From the NCBI GenBank assembly GCA_001281695.1, contig LJIE01000001.1, forward strand, positions 1,874,586 through 1,938,585: DNA of 64,000 nt. Reading direction: 5' to 3'. The position numbers and the translations under genes are program-made. The stretch comes from a bacterium 336/3 (GTDB lineage: Bacteria > Bacteroidota > Bacteroidia > Cytophagales > Thermonemataceae). The notes beneath the pieces were generated by a model. The model was not told the DNA's origin and ran no database searches. It worked only from the letters and a program-made list of their open reading frames with translations. Positions 18,032-27,697 of the stretch are shown in pieces (position 1 is the first letter of the stretch; every line of letters begins with the position of its first letter).

Positions 18032-18979
18032 ATGAAACATACATACATAGCTCTTGTACTTATAGGCTCTTTATTTGCTTGCGAATCGAATTCAGGCGAA
18101 GTAAAAACAGTAGACACTACTGCTAAAAAAGAAAACACCAAAAAAGATAGCTCTGATATAGTTTCTGATATTCAGAAAGTTACAGCAGATTTGCCTTCTC
18201 CTGTAGACTTTATCACACATATCAATCAAGCAAAGCTCGATTATAATGGGAAATTTTTAAATAGTCCTGATAACGCCAGTGCCTACTTGAGTACTTCCCA
18301 AAAAACAGCTCTCAATTTAGGGATTTATATGGTTGATTTAGGTTATAACTCACTGTATTTAAAATCTCAAGAAGGCTTAAATTACTTAAAAACTGTTAAA
18401 AAACTTTCAGACCAACTCAATATTCTTGACAACGAAACCAAATCTTTGGTAAGCAAATTTGAAGGTAATCTTGAAAACAGAGATTCTTTGCTTTCTATTG
18501 CTCGTGAAGGTTATTTTGCTATTGATAGTTATTTGAGTAAAAATGAAAGAAAAGATATTTCTAGTCAAATTTTGATTGGTAGTTGGGTAGAAGGCTTGTA
18601 TTTAGGAACAAATCTACTCAAAAACATTCCAAATTTTGATAAAGACGAAAAATATAAATTGGTTCTTTGGAGAATTGGTGGTCAAAAAATTTCATTAAAT
18701 AATTTGATAGGTGTAGTAGGTAAATTAGACCAAAACAAAGAAACTCAAGAATTAATGAAGAAACTCAAAGATTTACAAACAGCTTTTGAAGAGGTAAAAA
18801 TAGAAACAGGAGCTACTTCTGATGCTGATGTATTGGATATTGCCGAAGTACAAAGCTCTGATGAAATTAATGAAAAAATGATGATGAAAACTCTTAAAAA
18901 AGTTGAAATCTCTAAAGAAACCTTTGAAAAAATTCATGTTAAAATTTCTGAAATCAGAGGTTTAATTGTAGCCAAATAG
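18032..18979 (+). CDS. predicted lipoprotein of unknown function (315 aa)
   Basis: The signal MKHTYIALVLIGSLFAC ends in a lipobox Cys, followed by a Lys/Thr/Ser-rich linker (residues 18-45). The remaining ~270 residues are helical and charged, with a conserved-looking core (STSQKTALNLGIYMVDLGY, then LIGSWVEGLYLG). No enzymatic motif is visible. It has its own promoter and sits between htrA and hisA on the plus strand, with no shared operon structure evident. I do not recognise the family. Confidence 0.7.
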   Translation: MKHTYIALVLIGSLFACESNSGEVKTVDTTAKKENTKKDSSDIVSDIQKVTADLPSPVDFITHINQAKLDYNGKFLNSPDNASAYLSTSQKTALNLGIYMVDLGYNSLYLKSQEGLNYLKTVKKLSDQLNILDNETKSLVSKFEGNLENRDSLLSIAREGYFAIDSYLSKNERKDISSQILIGSWVEGLYLGTNLLKNIPNFDKDEKYKLVLWRIGGQKISLNNLIGVVGKLDQNKETQELMKKLKDLQTAFEEVKIETGATSDADVLDIAEVQSSDEINEKMMMKTLKKVEISKETFEKIHVKISEIRGLIVAK

Positions 18980-19062
18980 TATTTCTTTCAAAATAATTAG
19001 AGTGGTAAATTGAAGTATCAGTTTATCACTCTTAACCTTTTTTATACCAAATAATAAACATA

Positions 19063-19785
19063 GTGCGTTTTATACCAGCCATTGACATCATTGATGGGAA
19101 ATGTGTTCGTCTTACACAAGGCGATTATTCCCAAAAGAAAATTTATAATGAAAATCCTGTAGAAGTAGCCAAATCATTTGAAAATGCAGGTTTACAATAT
19201 CTTCATCTTGTAGATTTAGATGGAGCAAAACAAAAAAAAGTAGTAAATTATAAAGTTTTAGAGCAAATTGCTTCCCAAACTTCCCTCAAAATTGATTTTG
19301 GTGGAGGTGTACAGTCCAATGAAGACATCCAAAAAGTATTTGATGCTGGAGCAAAGCAAATTACTGGTGGAAGTATTGCAGTAAAAAATCCTGATTTATT
19401 TGAATCTTGGATTGAGCGTTATGGTTCTGAAAAAATTATTCTAGGAGCAGATGTTAAAAATGAAAAAATAGCTGTTGGAGGCTGGGAAGAAACTTCTGAG
19501 CTTCATATTTTCGATTTTTTAGAAAAATATCTAGCCAAAGGAATTAGGTATGTAATTTGTACAGATATTAGTAAAGATGGACTTTTACAAGGAACATCTT
19601 TAGAATTGTATCAGAAAATACTTAAAAAATTCCCTGATATACACTTAATTGCCAGTGGTGGAGTATCTTGTATGCAAGATCTTGATGATTTACAAAAAAA
19701 TGGCTTAGAAGGTGCAATTATTGGGAAAGCAATTTATGAAGAAAAAATTAGTTTAGAGGAACTCACTAAAGAGTACTCAAAATAA
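19063..19785 (+). CDS. hisA: phosphoribosylformimino-5-aminoimidazole carboxamide ribotide isomerase HisA
   Basis: HisA catalyses the Amadori rearrangement of ProFAR in histidine synthesis. The 240-aa (beta/alpha)8 protein begins with GTG ([20 protein letters not shown]), which carries the catalytic Asp8. The phosphate-binding loops are GGGVQSN and ASGGVSC, and the second acidic residue lies in [15 protein letters not shown] and [10 protein letters not shown] distinguish it from HisF. No other his gene lies within the window, so the pathway is scattered or split here. The GTG start is chosen because the family sequence begins exactly there. Confidence 0.93.
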   Translation: MRFIPAIDIIDGKCVRLTQGDYSQKKIYNENPVEVAKSFENAGLQYLHLVDLDGAKQKKVVNYKVLEQIASQTSLKIDFGGGVQSNEDIQKVFDAGAKQITGGSIAVKNPDLFESWIERYGSEKIILGADVKNEKIAVGGWEETSELHIFDFLEKYLAKGIRYVICTDISKDGLLQGTSLELYQKILKKFPDIHLIASGGVSCMQDLDDLQKNGLEGAIIGKAIYEEKISLEELTKEYSK

Positions 19786-19924
19786 AAAAGACAAAAAATT
19801 GGTTATGAGTTTTTTTCTTACTTTCTTTGCAGTTTTGAAACTTTGTAGATAAGGCTTTTGTTGTACAGAAGGTGATTATACCCTTTTGTATTTTTTTAAT
19901 ATACAATAAAAAACAAATTATAGC

Positions 19925-20788
19925 ATGAGACAGCTAAAAATTAGCAAGCAAATTACTAATCGCGAGAGCCAATCTTTGGATAAATACCTCCAAGAAATAG
20001 GTAAAGTAGATTTGCTCACACCTGATGAAGAAGTGGAACTTGCTAAACGCATACGTGAGGGAGACAAATATGCCTTAGAAAAACTAACGAAAGCAAACCT
20101 TCGTTTCGTGGTTTCTGTTGCTAAACAATACCAAAATCAAGGTCTTTCACTTGGCGACTTAATCAATGAAGGAAATTTGGGGTTGATTAAAGCTGCTCAA
20201 CGTTTTGATGAAACAAGAGGATTTAAGTTTATTTCCTATGCTGTTTGGTGGATTCGTCAGTCTATCTTACAGGCATTAGCTGAACAGTCTCGTATCGTTC
20301 GTTTACCACTCAACAGAGTAGGTTCTTTGAACAAAATCTCAAAAACTTTCTCTGAACTAGAGCAGAAATTTGAACGTGAGCCTTCTCCAGATGAATTAGC
20401 AGAAGTTTTGGAAGTTACAACTTCTGAGGTAGTGGATACACTCAAAATCTCTGGTCGTCATGTATCTATGGATGCTCCTTTTGTGCAAGGTGAAGAAAAT
20501 AGTCTATTGGATGTACTTGAAAATGATGGTGAAGAAAGCCCTGATACAGGACTTATCAGCGACTCATTGCGTAAAGAAATTCAAAGAGCTTTATCTACAC
20601 TCACACAAAGAGAAGCAGATGTGGTAACCCTTTATTTTGGTTTGAATGGTGAAAGTGCCTTGACACTTGAGGAAATTGGTGAGAAATTCAACCTGACTCG
20701 TGAAAGAGTAAGACAAATTAAAGAAAAAGCCATTCGAAGACTTAGACATACTTCTCGAAGCAAAGCTTTGAAACCTTATTTAGGATAA
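19925..20788 (+). CDS. rpoD: primary RNA polymerase sigma factor, RpoD/SigA type
   Basis: A 287-aa sigma-70. Region 1.2 is [20 protein letters not shown]; region 2 is [36 protein letters not shown] and the -10-reading [10 protein letters not shown]; region 3 follows; region 4.2 is [20 protein letters not shown]. Region 1.1 is absent, as is usual for the Bacteroidota housekeeping sigma, which reads TTTG/TAnnTTTG promoters rather than the E. coli boxes. It is monocistronic and ends at a hairpin; the promoter is not clear by inspection. The call is secure. Confidence 0.96.
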   Translation: MRQLKISKQITNRESQSLDKYLQEIGKVDLLTPDEEVELAKRIREGDKYALEKLTKANLRFVVSVAKQYQNQGLSLGDLINEGNLGLIKAAQRFDETRGFKFISYAVWWIRQSILQALAEQSRIVRLPLNRVGSLNKISKTFSELEQKFEREPSPDELAEVLEVTTSEVVDTLKISGRHVSMDAPFVQGEENSLLDVLENDGEESPDTGLISDSLRKEIQRALSTLTQREADVVTLYFGLNGESALTLEEIGEKFNLTRERVRQIKEKAIRRLRHTSRSKALKPYLG

Positions 20789-20791
20789 ATC

Positions 20792-20822
20792 AAAAGCCCC
20801 AATTTATTTGGGGCTTTTTTAT
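20792..20822. terminator. terminator after rpoD
   Basis: The stem AAAGCCCCAA/TTGGGGCTTT is followed by T6. It is nearly identical to the hairpin at 22260-22286 on the far side of the SUKH gene. Confidence 0.8.
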
Positions 20823-20827
20823 TTTAT
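20792..20827. repeat. left copy of near-direct repeat around the SUKH gene
   Basis: These 36 bp match 22260-22294 with one substitution and one small indel. The match continues past the hairpin through ATTTTAT. Confidence 0.6.
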
Positions 20828-20860
20828 TTCGATATTGAACAAAATAAAGTAAAATCAAAT

Positions 20861-22258
20861 ATGGATGCTTCATTTGTTTCACATCGTTCAGTTGGTGATG
20901 ATTATGGTTTTTTTGAAATAAAAATTTATCCACCAAATATTACAGAGATTGTTTTGGAATATAAAAATGACTTTTCAGGTGTATTGGAGAAGATTCAAGA
21001 CACAGAAAAGATAAAAAAACTATACTCAGGACTGAAAAAGTTAGAAAAATATACTGAAGATAAAACCCAATTTTATTACCATCTTAATAGATTGTTACAT
21101 CAAGAGCAAGCAATTATACAAGATTTGCTAAAAACTATTCATTTTGAAACAGAAGAACACTATCAAATCAACAACCTACTATCAGCTCTTAACAATGCAG
21201 AAGAAGCAGGTTTTTTAAAAGGATTACAATTCATTACTGAAGTAAAAAATAAAGATGCTTGGTCATCTTGGGAAATAAAAATCTCAAAAACAAATGATTA
21301 TTGCTTGAGTGGAATAATTGAAAAACCTGAATATGTAGATTTTACCTTCACAAATAAAAGTACAGATACAGTACATTCTTGGGATAACCCTCCATTTTTA
21401 TATCAAAATTTTTATCCAATTCTTAAAAAAGCATATTTTTATAAAAATCAAATCATAGAAACTACAAACGAAGAAATTCAATTGCCTCAAGAATTTTGGG
21501 ATAATTTGCCTGATTCTAAAAAACAAGTAACAGAAAATATTTTACAAAATATTCCTATTCAAGATTGGGCGTATATTTATGAAATGATTCTTGAAGCTCA
21601 AAAAATAGGTTTTTGGCAATTATATCTTGATAGAAATGTAACTCAAACACTTGAAAATCTAACAGAAATACACAAATTCTATAAAAACGAAACGCCTGAA
21701 TATTTTGAAGGCAACCAAATTGAAAAAGCTACAGATGTACAAATTATAGAAATCGAAACAATCTTAGAATATGAATTGGAACCAGCTTATAAAGCATTTC
21801 TAAAACAAAATACACTTTCTTTTGATTTTGATGGGAATTTTAAAGTGTTAAGCATTTTAGAGGTTATCAAACGTTGGCGAGGCATGAATAAACTTTTGGA
21901 TGAAGGCATTTTTGATGATGGGAGGGTAGAACACCATCTTGAACACGATTTTGGAAATTGGAATGGAAATTATATACAACAGGTATGGTGGAGCAAAAAA
22001 TGGCTTCCTTTTGCTGAAGATAGCTGTGGTAATATGAAATGTATAGATTTTAATCCTGCCGAAAATGGAAATATGTATCAAATAGTTTCTATGGAAATCC
22101 AAGATGGACAAGGACCATTTTTATTCAATGAATGTCAGGATTTTGCCGACTTTTTAGGCAAACATTTGCAATATCTACAAAGAAAACAATACAGACTCGT
22201 TGAGTACAATGTAGGCAACATGATAGAAGTGGATTCATACATTAAACCTATTTCATAA
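20861..22258 (+). CDS. SUKH (SMI1/KNR4) domain protein with unknown N-terminal region
   Basis: The C-terminal ~170 residues of this 465-aa protein match the SMI1/KNR4 (SUKH) fold: a helical entry (EPAYKAFLKQN), the LSILEVIKRWRGMNKLL helix, WLPFAEDSCGNMKCIDFNPA, and the terminal helix ADFLGKHL. SUKH proteins are common immunity proteins against polymorphic or contact-dependent toxins. The first ~280 residues are helical and charged and not recognised. It lies between convergent rpoD and a GT2 gene, flanked by near-identical hairpins. No cognate toxin is adjacent, so an orphan immunity or other binding role is inferred. Confidence 0.75.
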   Translation: MDASFVSHRSVGDDYGFFEIKIYPPNITEIVLEYKNDFSGVLEKIQDTEKIKKLYSGLKKLEKYTEDKTQFYYHLNRLLHQEQAIIQDLLKTIHFETEEHYQINNLLSALNNAEEAGFLKGLQFITEVKNKDAWSSWEIKISKTNDYCLSGIIEKPEYVDFTFTNKSTDTVHSWDNPPFLYQNFYPILKKAYFYKNQIIETTNEEIQLPQEFWDNLPDSKKQVTENILQNIPIQDWAYIYEMILEAQKIGFWQLYLDRNVTQTLENLTEIHKFYKNETPEYFEGNQIEKATDVQIIEIETILEYELEPAYKAFLKQNTLSFDFDGNFKVLSILEVIKRWRGMNKLLDEGIFDDGRVEHHLEHDFGNWNGNYIQQVWWSKKWLPFAEDSCGNMKCIDFNPAENGNMYQIVSMEIQDGQGPFLFNECQDFADFLGKHLQYLQRKQYRLVEYNVGNMIEVDSYIKPIS

Positions 22259-22259
22259 A

Positions 22260-22286
22260 AAAAGCCCCAATTTAATTGGGGCTTTT
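22260..22286. terminator. terminator between the SUKH gene and GT2 gene
   Basis: The AAAGCCCCAATT/AATTGGGGCTTT hairpin has a T-tract on the plus strand and an A-tract serving the minus strand, as expected for convergent genes. Confidence 0.75.
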
Positions 22287-22294
22287 GATTTTAT
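22260..22294. repeat. right copy of near-direct repeat around the SUKH gene
   Basis: It matches 20792-20827 and runs into the stop codon (22291-22293) of the convergent GT2 gene. Confidence 0.6.
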
Positions 22295-23244
22295 ATTCCA
22301 ATTTTCTTAGAAACGACATATTCGTGTGTTTTGGAGGAGTTTGTGATAATCATTTCTCCCAAAAAACCTGCCATGAAGAGTTGTACGCCCACTATAATGG
22401 CAACAAGAGCCAAATAAAATAAAGGTTGGTCGGTTATATTTCTAAAACGTTCATTTTGATACAGATGAATCATCTTTTCAATAATCACATACATTGTAAT
22501 CATTATACCCAAAAAGAAAGAAAGTACTCCTAAACCTCCAAAAAAGTGCATAGGGCGTTTTCTGAACTTGGTTACAAATGTAATGGAAAGCAAATCTAAG
22601 AAACCAAATAAGAACCGTTCCCAACCAAATTTGGTAACACCATATTTACGTGGGTGGTGTTTAACTTTTTTCTCACCAATTTTCTTAAAACCTACCGATT
22701 TAGCAATAACGGGAATATAACGGTGCATCTCACCATACACCTCCACACTTTTAACTACACGAAGTTTGTAAGCTTTCAAACCACAATTAAAATCGTGTAG
22801 CGGAATGCCTGAAAACCAACGAGTAACAGCATTATAAAGCTTTGTAGGAATGGTTTTAGAAATAGGGTCTTGACGTTTTTGCTTCCAACCCGAAACCAAA
22901 TCGAAATTTTCTTGTGTAATCATCTGATACAGAGCCGGAATTTCCTCAGGGTCATCTTGCAAATCTGCATCCATTGTAATGACTACATCTCCTTGAGCCT
23001 GTTGAAAACCTGTATGCAAAGCAGCAGATTTTCCATAATTTCTGTTAAATTGTAAACCTTTTACAGCAGGGTTTTTCTCTGAAATTTGCCCTAAAACTGT
23101 CCAAGTATCGTCTGTACTGCCATCATCTATTACAATTACTTCATACGAAAAATTATTTTGTTGCATTACTTGAGCTATCCAGTTGGTTAGCTCTGGTAAC
23201 GATTCAGCTTCGTTGTAAGCTGGAACGACCACAGATATTTGCAT
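22291..23244 (-). CDS. family 2 glycosyltransferase, GtrB/DPM1-like
   Basis: This 317-aa enzyme has an N-terminal GT-A domain (VVVPAYNEAESL; the DXD-type motif MDADLQDDPEEIP near residue 95). Two C-terminal membrane helices (residues ~236-258 and ~275-298) follow. The layout is that of polyprenyl-phosphate sugar transferases, which load a sugar from a nucleotide donor onto a lipid carrier at the cytoplasmic membrane for later transfer in the periplasm. It starts 2 bp after the cyclophilin gene on the same strand, so the two are cotranscribed. The sugar is unknown. Confidence 0.9.
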   Translation of the reverse strand: MQISVVVPAYNEAESLPELTNWIAQVMQQNNFSYEVIVIDDGSTDDTWTVLGQISEKNPAVKGLQFNRNYGKSAALHTGFQQAQGDVVITMDADLQDDPEEIPALYQMITQENFDLVSGWKQKRQDPISKTIPTKLYNAVTRWFSGIPLHDFNCGLKAYKLRVVKSVEVYGEMHRYIPVIAKSVGFKKIGEKKVKHHPRKYGVTKFGWERFLFGFLDLLSITFVTKFRKRPMHFFGGLGVLSFFLGIMITMYVIIEKMIHLYQNERFRNITDQPLFYLALVAIIVGVQLFMAGFLGEMIITNSSKTHEYVVSKKIGI

Positions 23245-23246
23245 AA

Positions 23247-23993
23247 TTATTTCTTTTTCTTAGTTTTTTTTGATTTTTCTATGGCAGTATATTGATAACC
23301 ATATTTTTTTATAATATCTTTTCTTTTCATAATAACAGTTTTAATCTTCATTTTCATGTCCTGAAGAGGTCTATTGTTACCATCAGTAGCTTCTGCTGCT
23401 ATTTTGTCCAAAACATCCATCCCAGAAAGCATTTCACCAAATACTGTATAGTTTTGGTCAAGGTGAGGAGTACCACCTTTAGTTTTATAAATGGTTCTGT
23501 GTTCTTCAGGATAGTCTATAATGGTTATATTTTTCTCAGGAAAGTTTGTGCGTTGAGAAAGAGCATTGAGTTCATCATCTGAAAAGACTCTGCCTTGTAC
23601 AATATAAAACTGACAACTACTAGAGGCTTTTTGAGGATTGTTATCTCTTGCAGCAGCCAAAGTACCTTTTTTATGAAATAAATTCGGCAAAAATTCAGCA
23701 TCTACTTTATAGTCTAAACCCCCAGAGCCAAGCATTTGTCCTGCTGGAGCGTTTTTCGATTTAGGGTCGCCACCTTGTATCATAAAATCTTTGATGACTC
23801 TGTGAAAAAGCAAATCATCATAGAATTTCTCTTTGATGAGTTTTAAGAAATTTGCTTTGTGTTTGGGTGTTTGGTCGTAGAGTACAAATACCATTTCGCC
23901 ATATTGTGTGGAAATCACCACTAATTCATCATTCTTCTGAGCAAATAAAAAACTTGGAAATAATAAAAACGCTGATAAAAAAAACTTGTTCAT
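23247..23993 (-). CDS. exported cyclophilin-type peptidyl-prolyl isomerase
   Basis: This 248-aa protein has a signal peptide (residues 1-18, LFAQ) and a cyclophilin domain: FHRVIKDFMIQGGDPKS carries the active-site Arg and Phe, and SSCQFYIVQG follows, with the hydrophobic pocket. An insertion near residues 140-175 and a Lys-rich tail (KKTKKKK) are family variations in this phylum. It accelerates prolyl isomerisation during folding of exported proteins. Its 2-bp junction to the GT2 gene indicates an operon. Confidence 0.92.
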   Translation of the reverse strand: MNKFFLSAFLLFPSFLFAQKNDELVVISTQYGEMVFVLYDQTPKHKANFLKLIKEKFYDDLLFHRVIKDFMIQGGDPKSKNAPAGQMLGSGGLDYKVDAEFLPNLFHKKGTLAAARDNNPQKASSSCQFYIVQGRVFSDDELNALSQRTNFPEKNITIIDYPEEHRTIYKTKGGTPHLDQNYTVFGEMLSGMDVLDKIAAEATDGNNRPLQDMKMKIKTVIMKRKDIIKKYGYQYTAIEKSKKTKKKK

Positions 23994-24054
23994 AAATATT
24001 AAATAAATGCTAAATTGTTAATGCTAAACTAAATATATTTTTCTTGTATTTATT

Positions 24055-24417
24055 CTAATACTGCCCTGTATTAAGCATTACAAGCGTACAAGCTTCTATG
24101 CATTCAATTCCTTCAGTTTGGGCTTTCTTGTATAGCTCAGGGTTTTCTGTGCCTGGATTAAAAATAATCCGTTTAGGTTTGGTTTGTAGAATATAATCGT
24201 ACCATTCTGCTTGATTTGCTACACCTACATACATGGTAATTGTATCAATATCTTCAAAAATTTTATTTTTGTCTTTTTCTATACTTTCTCCAAAGACTTC
24301 TCCGTTTTTAATACCCACAGGTACAATAGAATAGCCTTTTTGTGTAAGCAGACGAGCTGCTAAATAAGCATATCGATCGGTATTAGTGGTTGCTCCTAAA
24401 ATCAAGGTTTTTTTCAT
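24055..24417 (-). CDS. CoA-binding Rossmann-fold protein
   Basis: This 120-aa protein, starting MKKTLILGATTNTDRYAY, is chosen over the longer ORF to 24495 because the family begins at this beta-strand. It matches the CoA-binding domain family related to succinyl-CoA ligase alpha: GATTN loop, YSIVPVG, then DTITMYVG and IIFNPGTENPEL. The role is unknown; metabolite or CoA sensing is typical. A CAAAGGTA box (24447-24454) is a candidate minus-strand -7 element. Confidence 0.85.
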   Translation of the reverse strand: MKKTLILGATTNTDRYAYLAARLLTQKGYSIVPVGIKNGEVFGESIEKDKNKIFEDIDTITMYVGVANQAEWYDYILQTKPKRIIFNPGTENPELYKKAQTEGIECIEACTLVMLNTGQY

Positions 24418-24536
24418 AAAATGATAGCCAAAAGCAATAAAGTTCTCAAAGGTAAACAAAAAATCTATATTTTTGATTTTTATAAAAGTCAACATTTTTT
24501 ACAAAAACATCATAAAATACGTCAAACAATGCTTAT

Positions 24537-26636
24537 ATGAAAAAAATAGTAATCCCTTCAATTCTTTCACTTTTGATAAGTGGTGCGATGGCTCAAAATT
24601 TACAATACCCTCAAACTGCAAAAGTAAATCAAACAGATTCATATTATGGAACGCAAGTAGCAGACCCTTATCGCTGGCTTGAGGTTTCTGATTCTACAGC
24701 AGTAAAAAACTGGGTAACAGAACAGAATAAAGTTTCTTTTGGTTATTTAGAGAAAATCCCTTTCAGAGATAAAATCCGAAAACGTTTACAGGAAGTTTGG
24801 AACTACCCAAAAATGGGTACACCTGCGAAAGTAGGGGATTATTATATCATTCAGAAAAACAATGGATTACAAAATCAATATGTTTTTTATATCAAAAAAG
24901 GAAAAGATGGTAAAGAAGAAGTACTTTTAGACCCCAATACTCTTTCTACAGAAGGTATTGTTTCTGTAGGTAATTGGAGTATTTCTGAGGACAAACGTTA
25001 TTTTGCTTATTCACTCTCCAAAGGTGGCTCAGATTGGAGTACCATTTATGTGATGGACTTAAATACTCGTCAGAATATTTCAGATAAACTTGATTGGGTG
25101 AAGTTTTCTGGAATAGCATGGTATAAAGATGGCTTTTTCTACAGTAGATATGACGCTCCTCAAAAAGGAAAAGAATTAGAAGCTAAAAATCAATATCATA
25201 AGCTTTATTATCATAAAATAGGCACACCTCAAAGCCAAGACGAATTGATTTACACAGACAGAAAAAATCCACTTCAAAACGTTTCGGCTTCAGTAAGTGA
25301 AAAAAATAATTTATTGTATGTGTTTCTACCAAAAGGAACAGCAGGAACAGCAATTTATTACAAAAAATTAGGAGGTTTTGGTGATTTACGCCCTCTGATT
25401 GATAATCAAGAAAATGAAAATAGCTTAATCACTACTCTTGATAATCATGCTTATGTGCTTACAAACCACCAAGCACCCAAGTATAGATTAGTTGCCATTC
25501 CATTAGATAATCCCAAGGTAGAAAACTGGAAAACTGTAATAAGCGAATCTGAAAATGTATTAAATGGCATTCGTTACATAGGAGGCAAATTTATTGCTAC
25601 TTATATGAAAGATGCAAGCCACAGAGTGTATGTCTTGGATAAATCTGGAAAGCAACTGAATGAAGTAAAATTGCCTGCTTTGGGTACAGTAGGTGGTTTT
25701 GGAGGTAGAGAAGAGGATACAGAGACATACTATGCTTTTAATTCTTTTGTTTCTGGGGGAAATATTTATGAATATGACTTGAATACCAATCAATCTAAAC
25801 TATACTTTCAGCCTGCTGTAAAATTTAATGCCAGCGATTACGAAACCAAAGAAGTGTTTTATAAAAGCAAAGATGGTAAACAAGTTCATATGTTTCTTAC
25901 TCACAAAAAAGGTTTGAAACGCAATGGCGATAATCCTACTTATTTATATGGTTATGGAGGTTTTAATATCAGTGTAAACCCCAGTTTTGATATTCGTATG
26001 GTACCATTTTTGGAAGCAGGTGGTGTGTATGCTGTTGCCAATTTGCGTGGAGGTAGCGAATATGGCGAAGATTGGCACAAAGATGGTATGGGACTCAAAA
26101 AACAAAATGTATTTGACGATTTTATTTCGGCTGCTGAGTATTTAATCAAAGAAAAATACACATCTTCTAAGAAAATAGCAATTTCAGGGCGTAGCAATGG
26201 TGGTTTATTAGTAGGGGCTTGCCTTACACAACGCCCAGACTTGTTTGCAGTGGCTCTACCAGGGGTAGGGGTAATGGATATGCTCCGTTTTCATAAATTT
26301 ACAATCGGATGGGCTTGGGTGCCAGAATATGGTTCTTCAGAGCGTTCTAAAGAAGATTTTGAGAATTTACTTAAATTCTCTCCACTTCATAGTATCAAAC
26401 CTGCCAATTACCCTGCAACGCTGGTTTATACAGCAGACCACGATGACAGGGTGGTACCAGCACATTCTTATAAGTTTATTTCTAATCTGCAAGCCAACCA
26501 AAAAGGCACAGCCCCTACACTCATACGCATAGATGTGGATGCAGGACATGGTGCTGGAAAACCCATTGCCAAACAAATAGACGAATGGGCTGATATTTGG
26601 GCTTTTACCCTCTGGAATATGGGAATTAAAAAATAA
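24537..26636 (+). CDS. exported prolyl oligopeptidase (S9A)
   Basis: The 699-aa protein has a short signal peptide (MKKIVIPSILSLLISGAMAQ), then the family start YPQTAKVNQTDSYYGTQVADPYRW (split here by the usual Y-rich loop). A seven-bladed propeller (residues ~70-420) and an alpha/beta hydrolase domain follow. Catalytic residues are Ser553 (SGRSNGG), Asp636 (DDRVVP) and His671 (AGHGAGK). It cleaves short proline-containing peptides, presumably in the periplasm. It is monocistronic. Length and triad are intact. Confidence 0.94.
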   Translation: MKKIVIPSILSLLISGAMAQNLQYPQTAKVNQTDSYYGTQVADPYRWLEVSDSTAVKNWVTEQNKVSFGYLEKIPFRDKIRKRLQEVWNYPKMGTPAKVGDYYIIQKNNGLQNQYVFYIKKGKDGKEEVLLDPNTLSTEGIVSVGNWSISEDKRYFAYSLSKGGSDWSTIYVMDLNTRQNISDKLDWVKFSGIAWYKDGFFYSRYDAPQKGKELEAKNQYHKLYYHKIGTPQSQDELIYTDRKNPLQNVSASVSEKNNLLYVFLPKGTAGTAIYYKKLGGFGDLRPLIDNQENENSLITTLDNHAYVLTNHQAPKYRLVAIPLDNPKVENWKTVISESENVLNGIRYIGGKFIATYMKDASHRVYVLDKSGKQLNEVKLPALGTVGGFGGREEDTETYYAFNSFVSGGNIYEYDLNTNQSKLYFQPAVKFNASDYETKEVFYKSKDGKQVHMFLTHKKGLKRNGDNPTYLYGYGGFNISVNPSFDIRMVPFLEAGGVYAVANLRGGSEYGEDWHKDGMGLKKQNVFDDFISAAEYLIKEKYTSSKKIAISGRSNGGLLVGACLTQRPDLFAVALPGVGVMDMLRFHKFTIGWAWVPEYGSSERSKEDFENLLKFSPLHSIKPANYPATLVYTADHDDRVVPAHSYKFISNLQANQKGTAPTLIRIDVDAGHGAGKPIAKQIDEWADIWAFTLWNMGIKK

Positions 26637-26649
26637 GATTTTATACAGC

Positions 26650-26680
26650 AAATGCCTCCAATTTGGAGGCATTTATATTT
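26650..26680 (+). terminator. terminator after prolyl oligopeptidase gene
   Basis: The 12-bp stem AAATGCCTCCAA/TTGGAGGCATTT, with loop TT shared in the palindrome, is followed by TATATTTTT. It is identical to the hairpin at 27698. Confidence 0.75.
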
Positions 26681-26691
26681 TTGTAAAAGTA
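26650..26691. repeat. left 42-bp direct repeat flanking the AbiTii gene
   Basis: It matches 27698-27739 at 41 of 42 positions. The identity extends 17 bp beyond the hairpin, through TTTTTGTAAAAGTA, which in the right copy encodes the C-terminus of the nucleoside hydrolase. Confidence 0.85.
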
Positions 26692-26752
26692 ATATGATAT
26701 GGAATTTTATTTTTACATTTAGTGTTCTATCTAGAGTGTAAATTTTAATACG

Positions 26753-27673
26753 ATGGAGTTAATCAATACTATAATAAATGAGCTTGTTGATACAAATAAA
26801 TCAATAACTTCTCCTTTCTTAAAAGCTAAAGTCTTAGCAAGTCAAATACAAAATAGTGAATTATTAAAATGGGTTAATGATGAGATACAAGGTTATGAAC
26901 AGGAAAATCTGCCTGATTATAGAGTAAAATATGGATATTTGCAGGGTGATTATATAAATGGAAATTCACATCTTAAAAATCAACCAATACTCACAGGTTT
27001 GGGTAAAGATATTGAGGAAGAAATAAAAAGAATACGGTTTACCCAAAGTCTTCAAGAATTAGAATCCATGTTAAGTAAAGAAAGTGATACTATTATTAGA
27101 AATCTATTAGTCCCACAACTAGTTAAGTTAGTAGAGCAAAGTATAAAAAGAGTACCAGAAAATAGGGCTTTTAATTTGATTCATTTAGAGGTTATTACAT
27201 CCATAACTGTTGTGAATAATATACTTTCAGTAGTTAGAAACAAACTTTTAGATTTTATGTTGAAAATAACAGAAGAGTTTGGTCAAACAGTAGAAATTAA
27301 AGATTTAAAAGAAAATAAAGAGAAAGTAAATACAATTATGAATCATACAATTATTAATAATTCAGGCGATGGTGTGGTAGTAAACACTGGAAATGATGCA
27401 AATATCAATGCTTCTATTCAAATTAATAAAGGAAGTAAAGATGAATTGATACAAAAACTAAAGGAAGCAAATGTGCCAAAATCAGATGTTCAAGAATTAG
27501 TAGAAATAATAGATAATGATGAGCCAAATCACGAGACACAAACATTGGGGACAGGAGCTAAAACATGGGTTCAAAAAATGTTTGCTAAAGCACTTGACGG
27601 TTCTTGGAGTGTGGGTACAGGTGTTGCAGGAGGTGTATTAGTTGAATTAATAAAAAAATATTATGGATGGTAA
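26753..27673 (+). CDS. AbiTii-domain protein (abortive-infection type)
   Basis: The N-terminal ~90 residues of this 306-aa protein fit the AbiTii domain: FLKAKVLASQIQNSELLKWV, NDEIQGYEQENLPDYRVKY and a nearby NQPI segment. This domain occurs in phage abortive-infection proteins, often with NTPase or membrane modules. Here the middle is helical, residues ~200-225 are Asn/Gly-rich (NNSGDGVVVNTGNDANINA), and the C-terminal ~25 residues (WSVGTGVAGGVLVELIKK) could insert in a membrane. A bactericidal membrane mechanism is only inferred. The gene is alone between convergent genes and flanked by 42-bp direct repeats. Confidence 0.75.
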   Translation: MELINTIINELVDTNKSITSPFLKAKVLASQIQNSELLKWVNDEIQGYEQENLPDYRVKYGYLQGDYINGNSHLKNQPILTGLGKDIEEEIKRIRFTQSLQELESMLSKESDTIIRNLLVPQLVKLVEQSIKRVPENRAFNLIHLEVITSITVVNNILSVVRNKLLDFMLKITEEFGQTVEIKDLKENKEKVNTIMNHTIINNSGDGVVVNTGNDANINASIQINKGSKDELIQKLKEANVPKSDVQELVEIIDNDEPNHETQTLGTGAKTWVQKMFAKALDGSWSVGTGVAGGVLVELIKKYYGW

Positions 27674-27697
27674 AGTAAAAATATAAATAACAAACAT

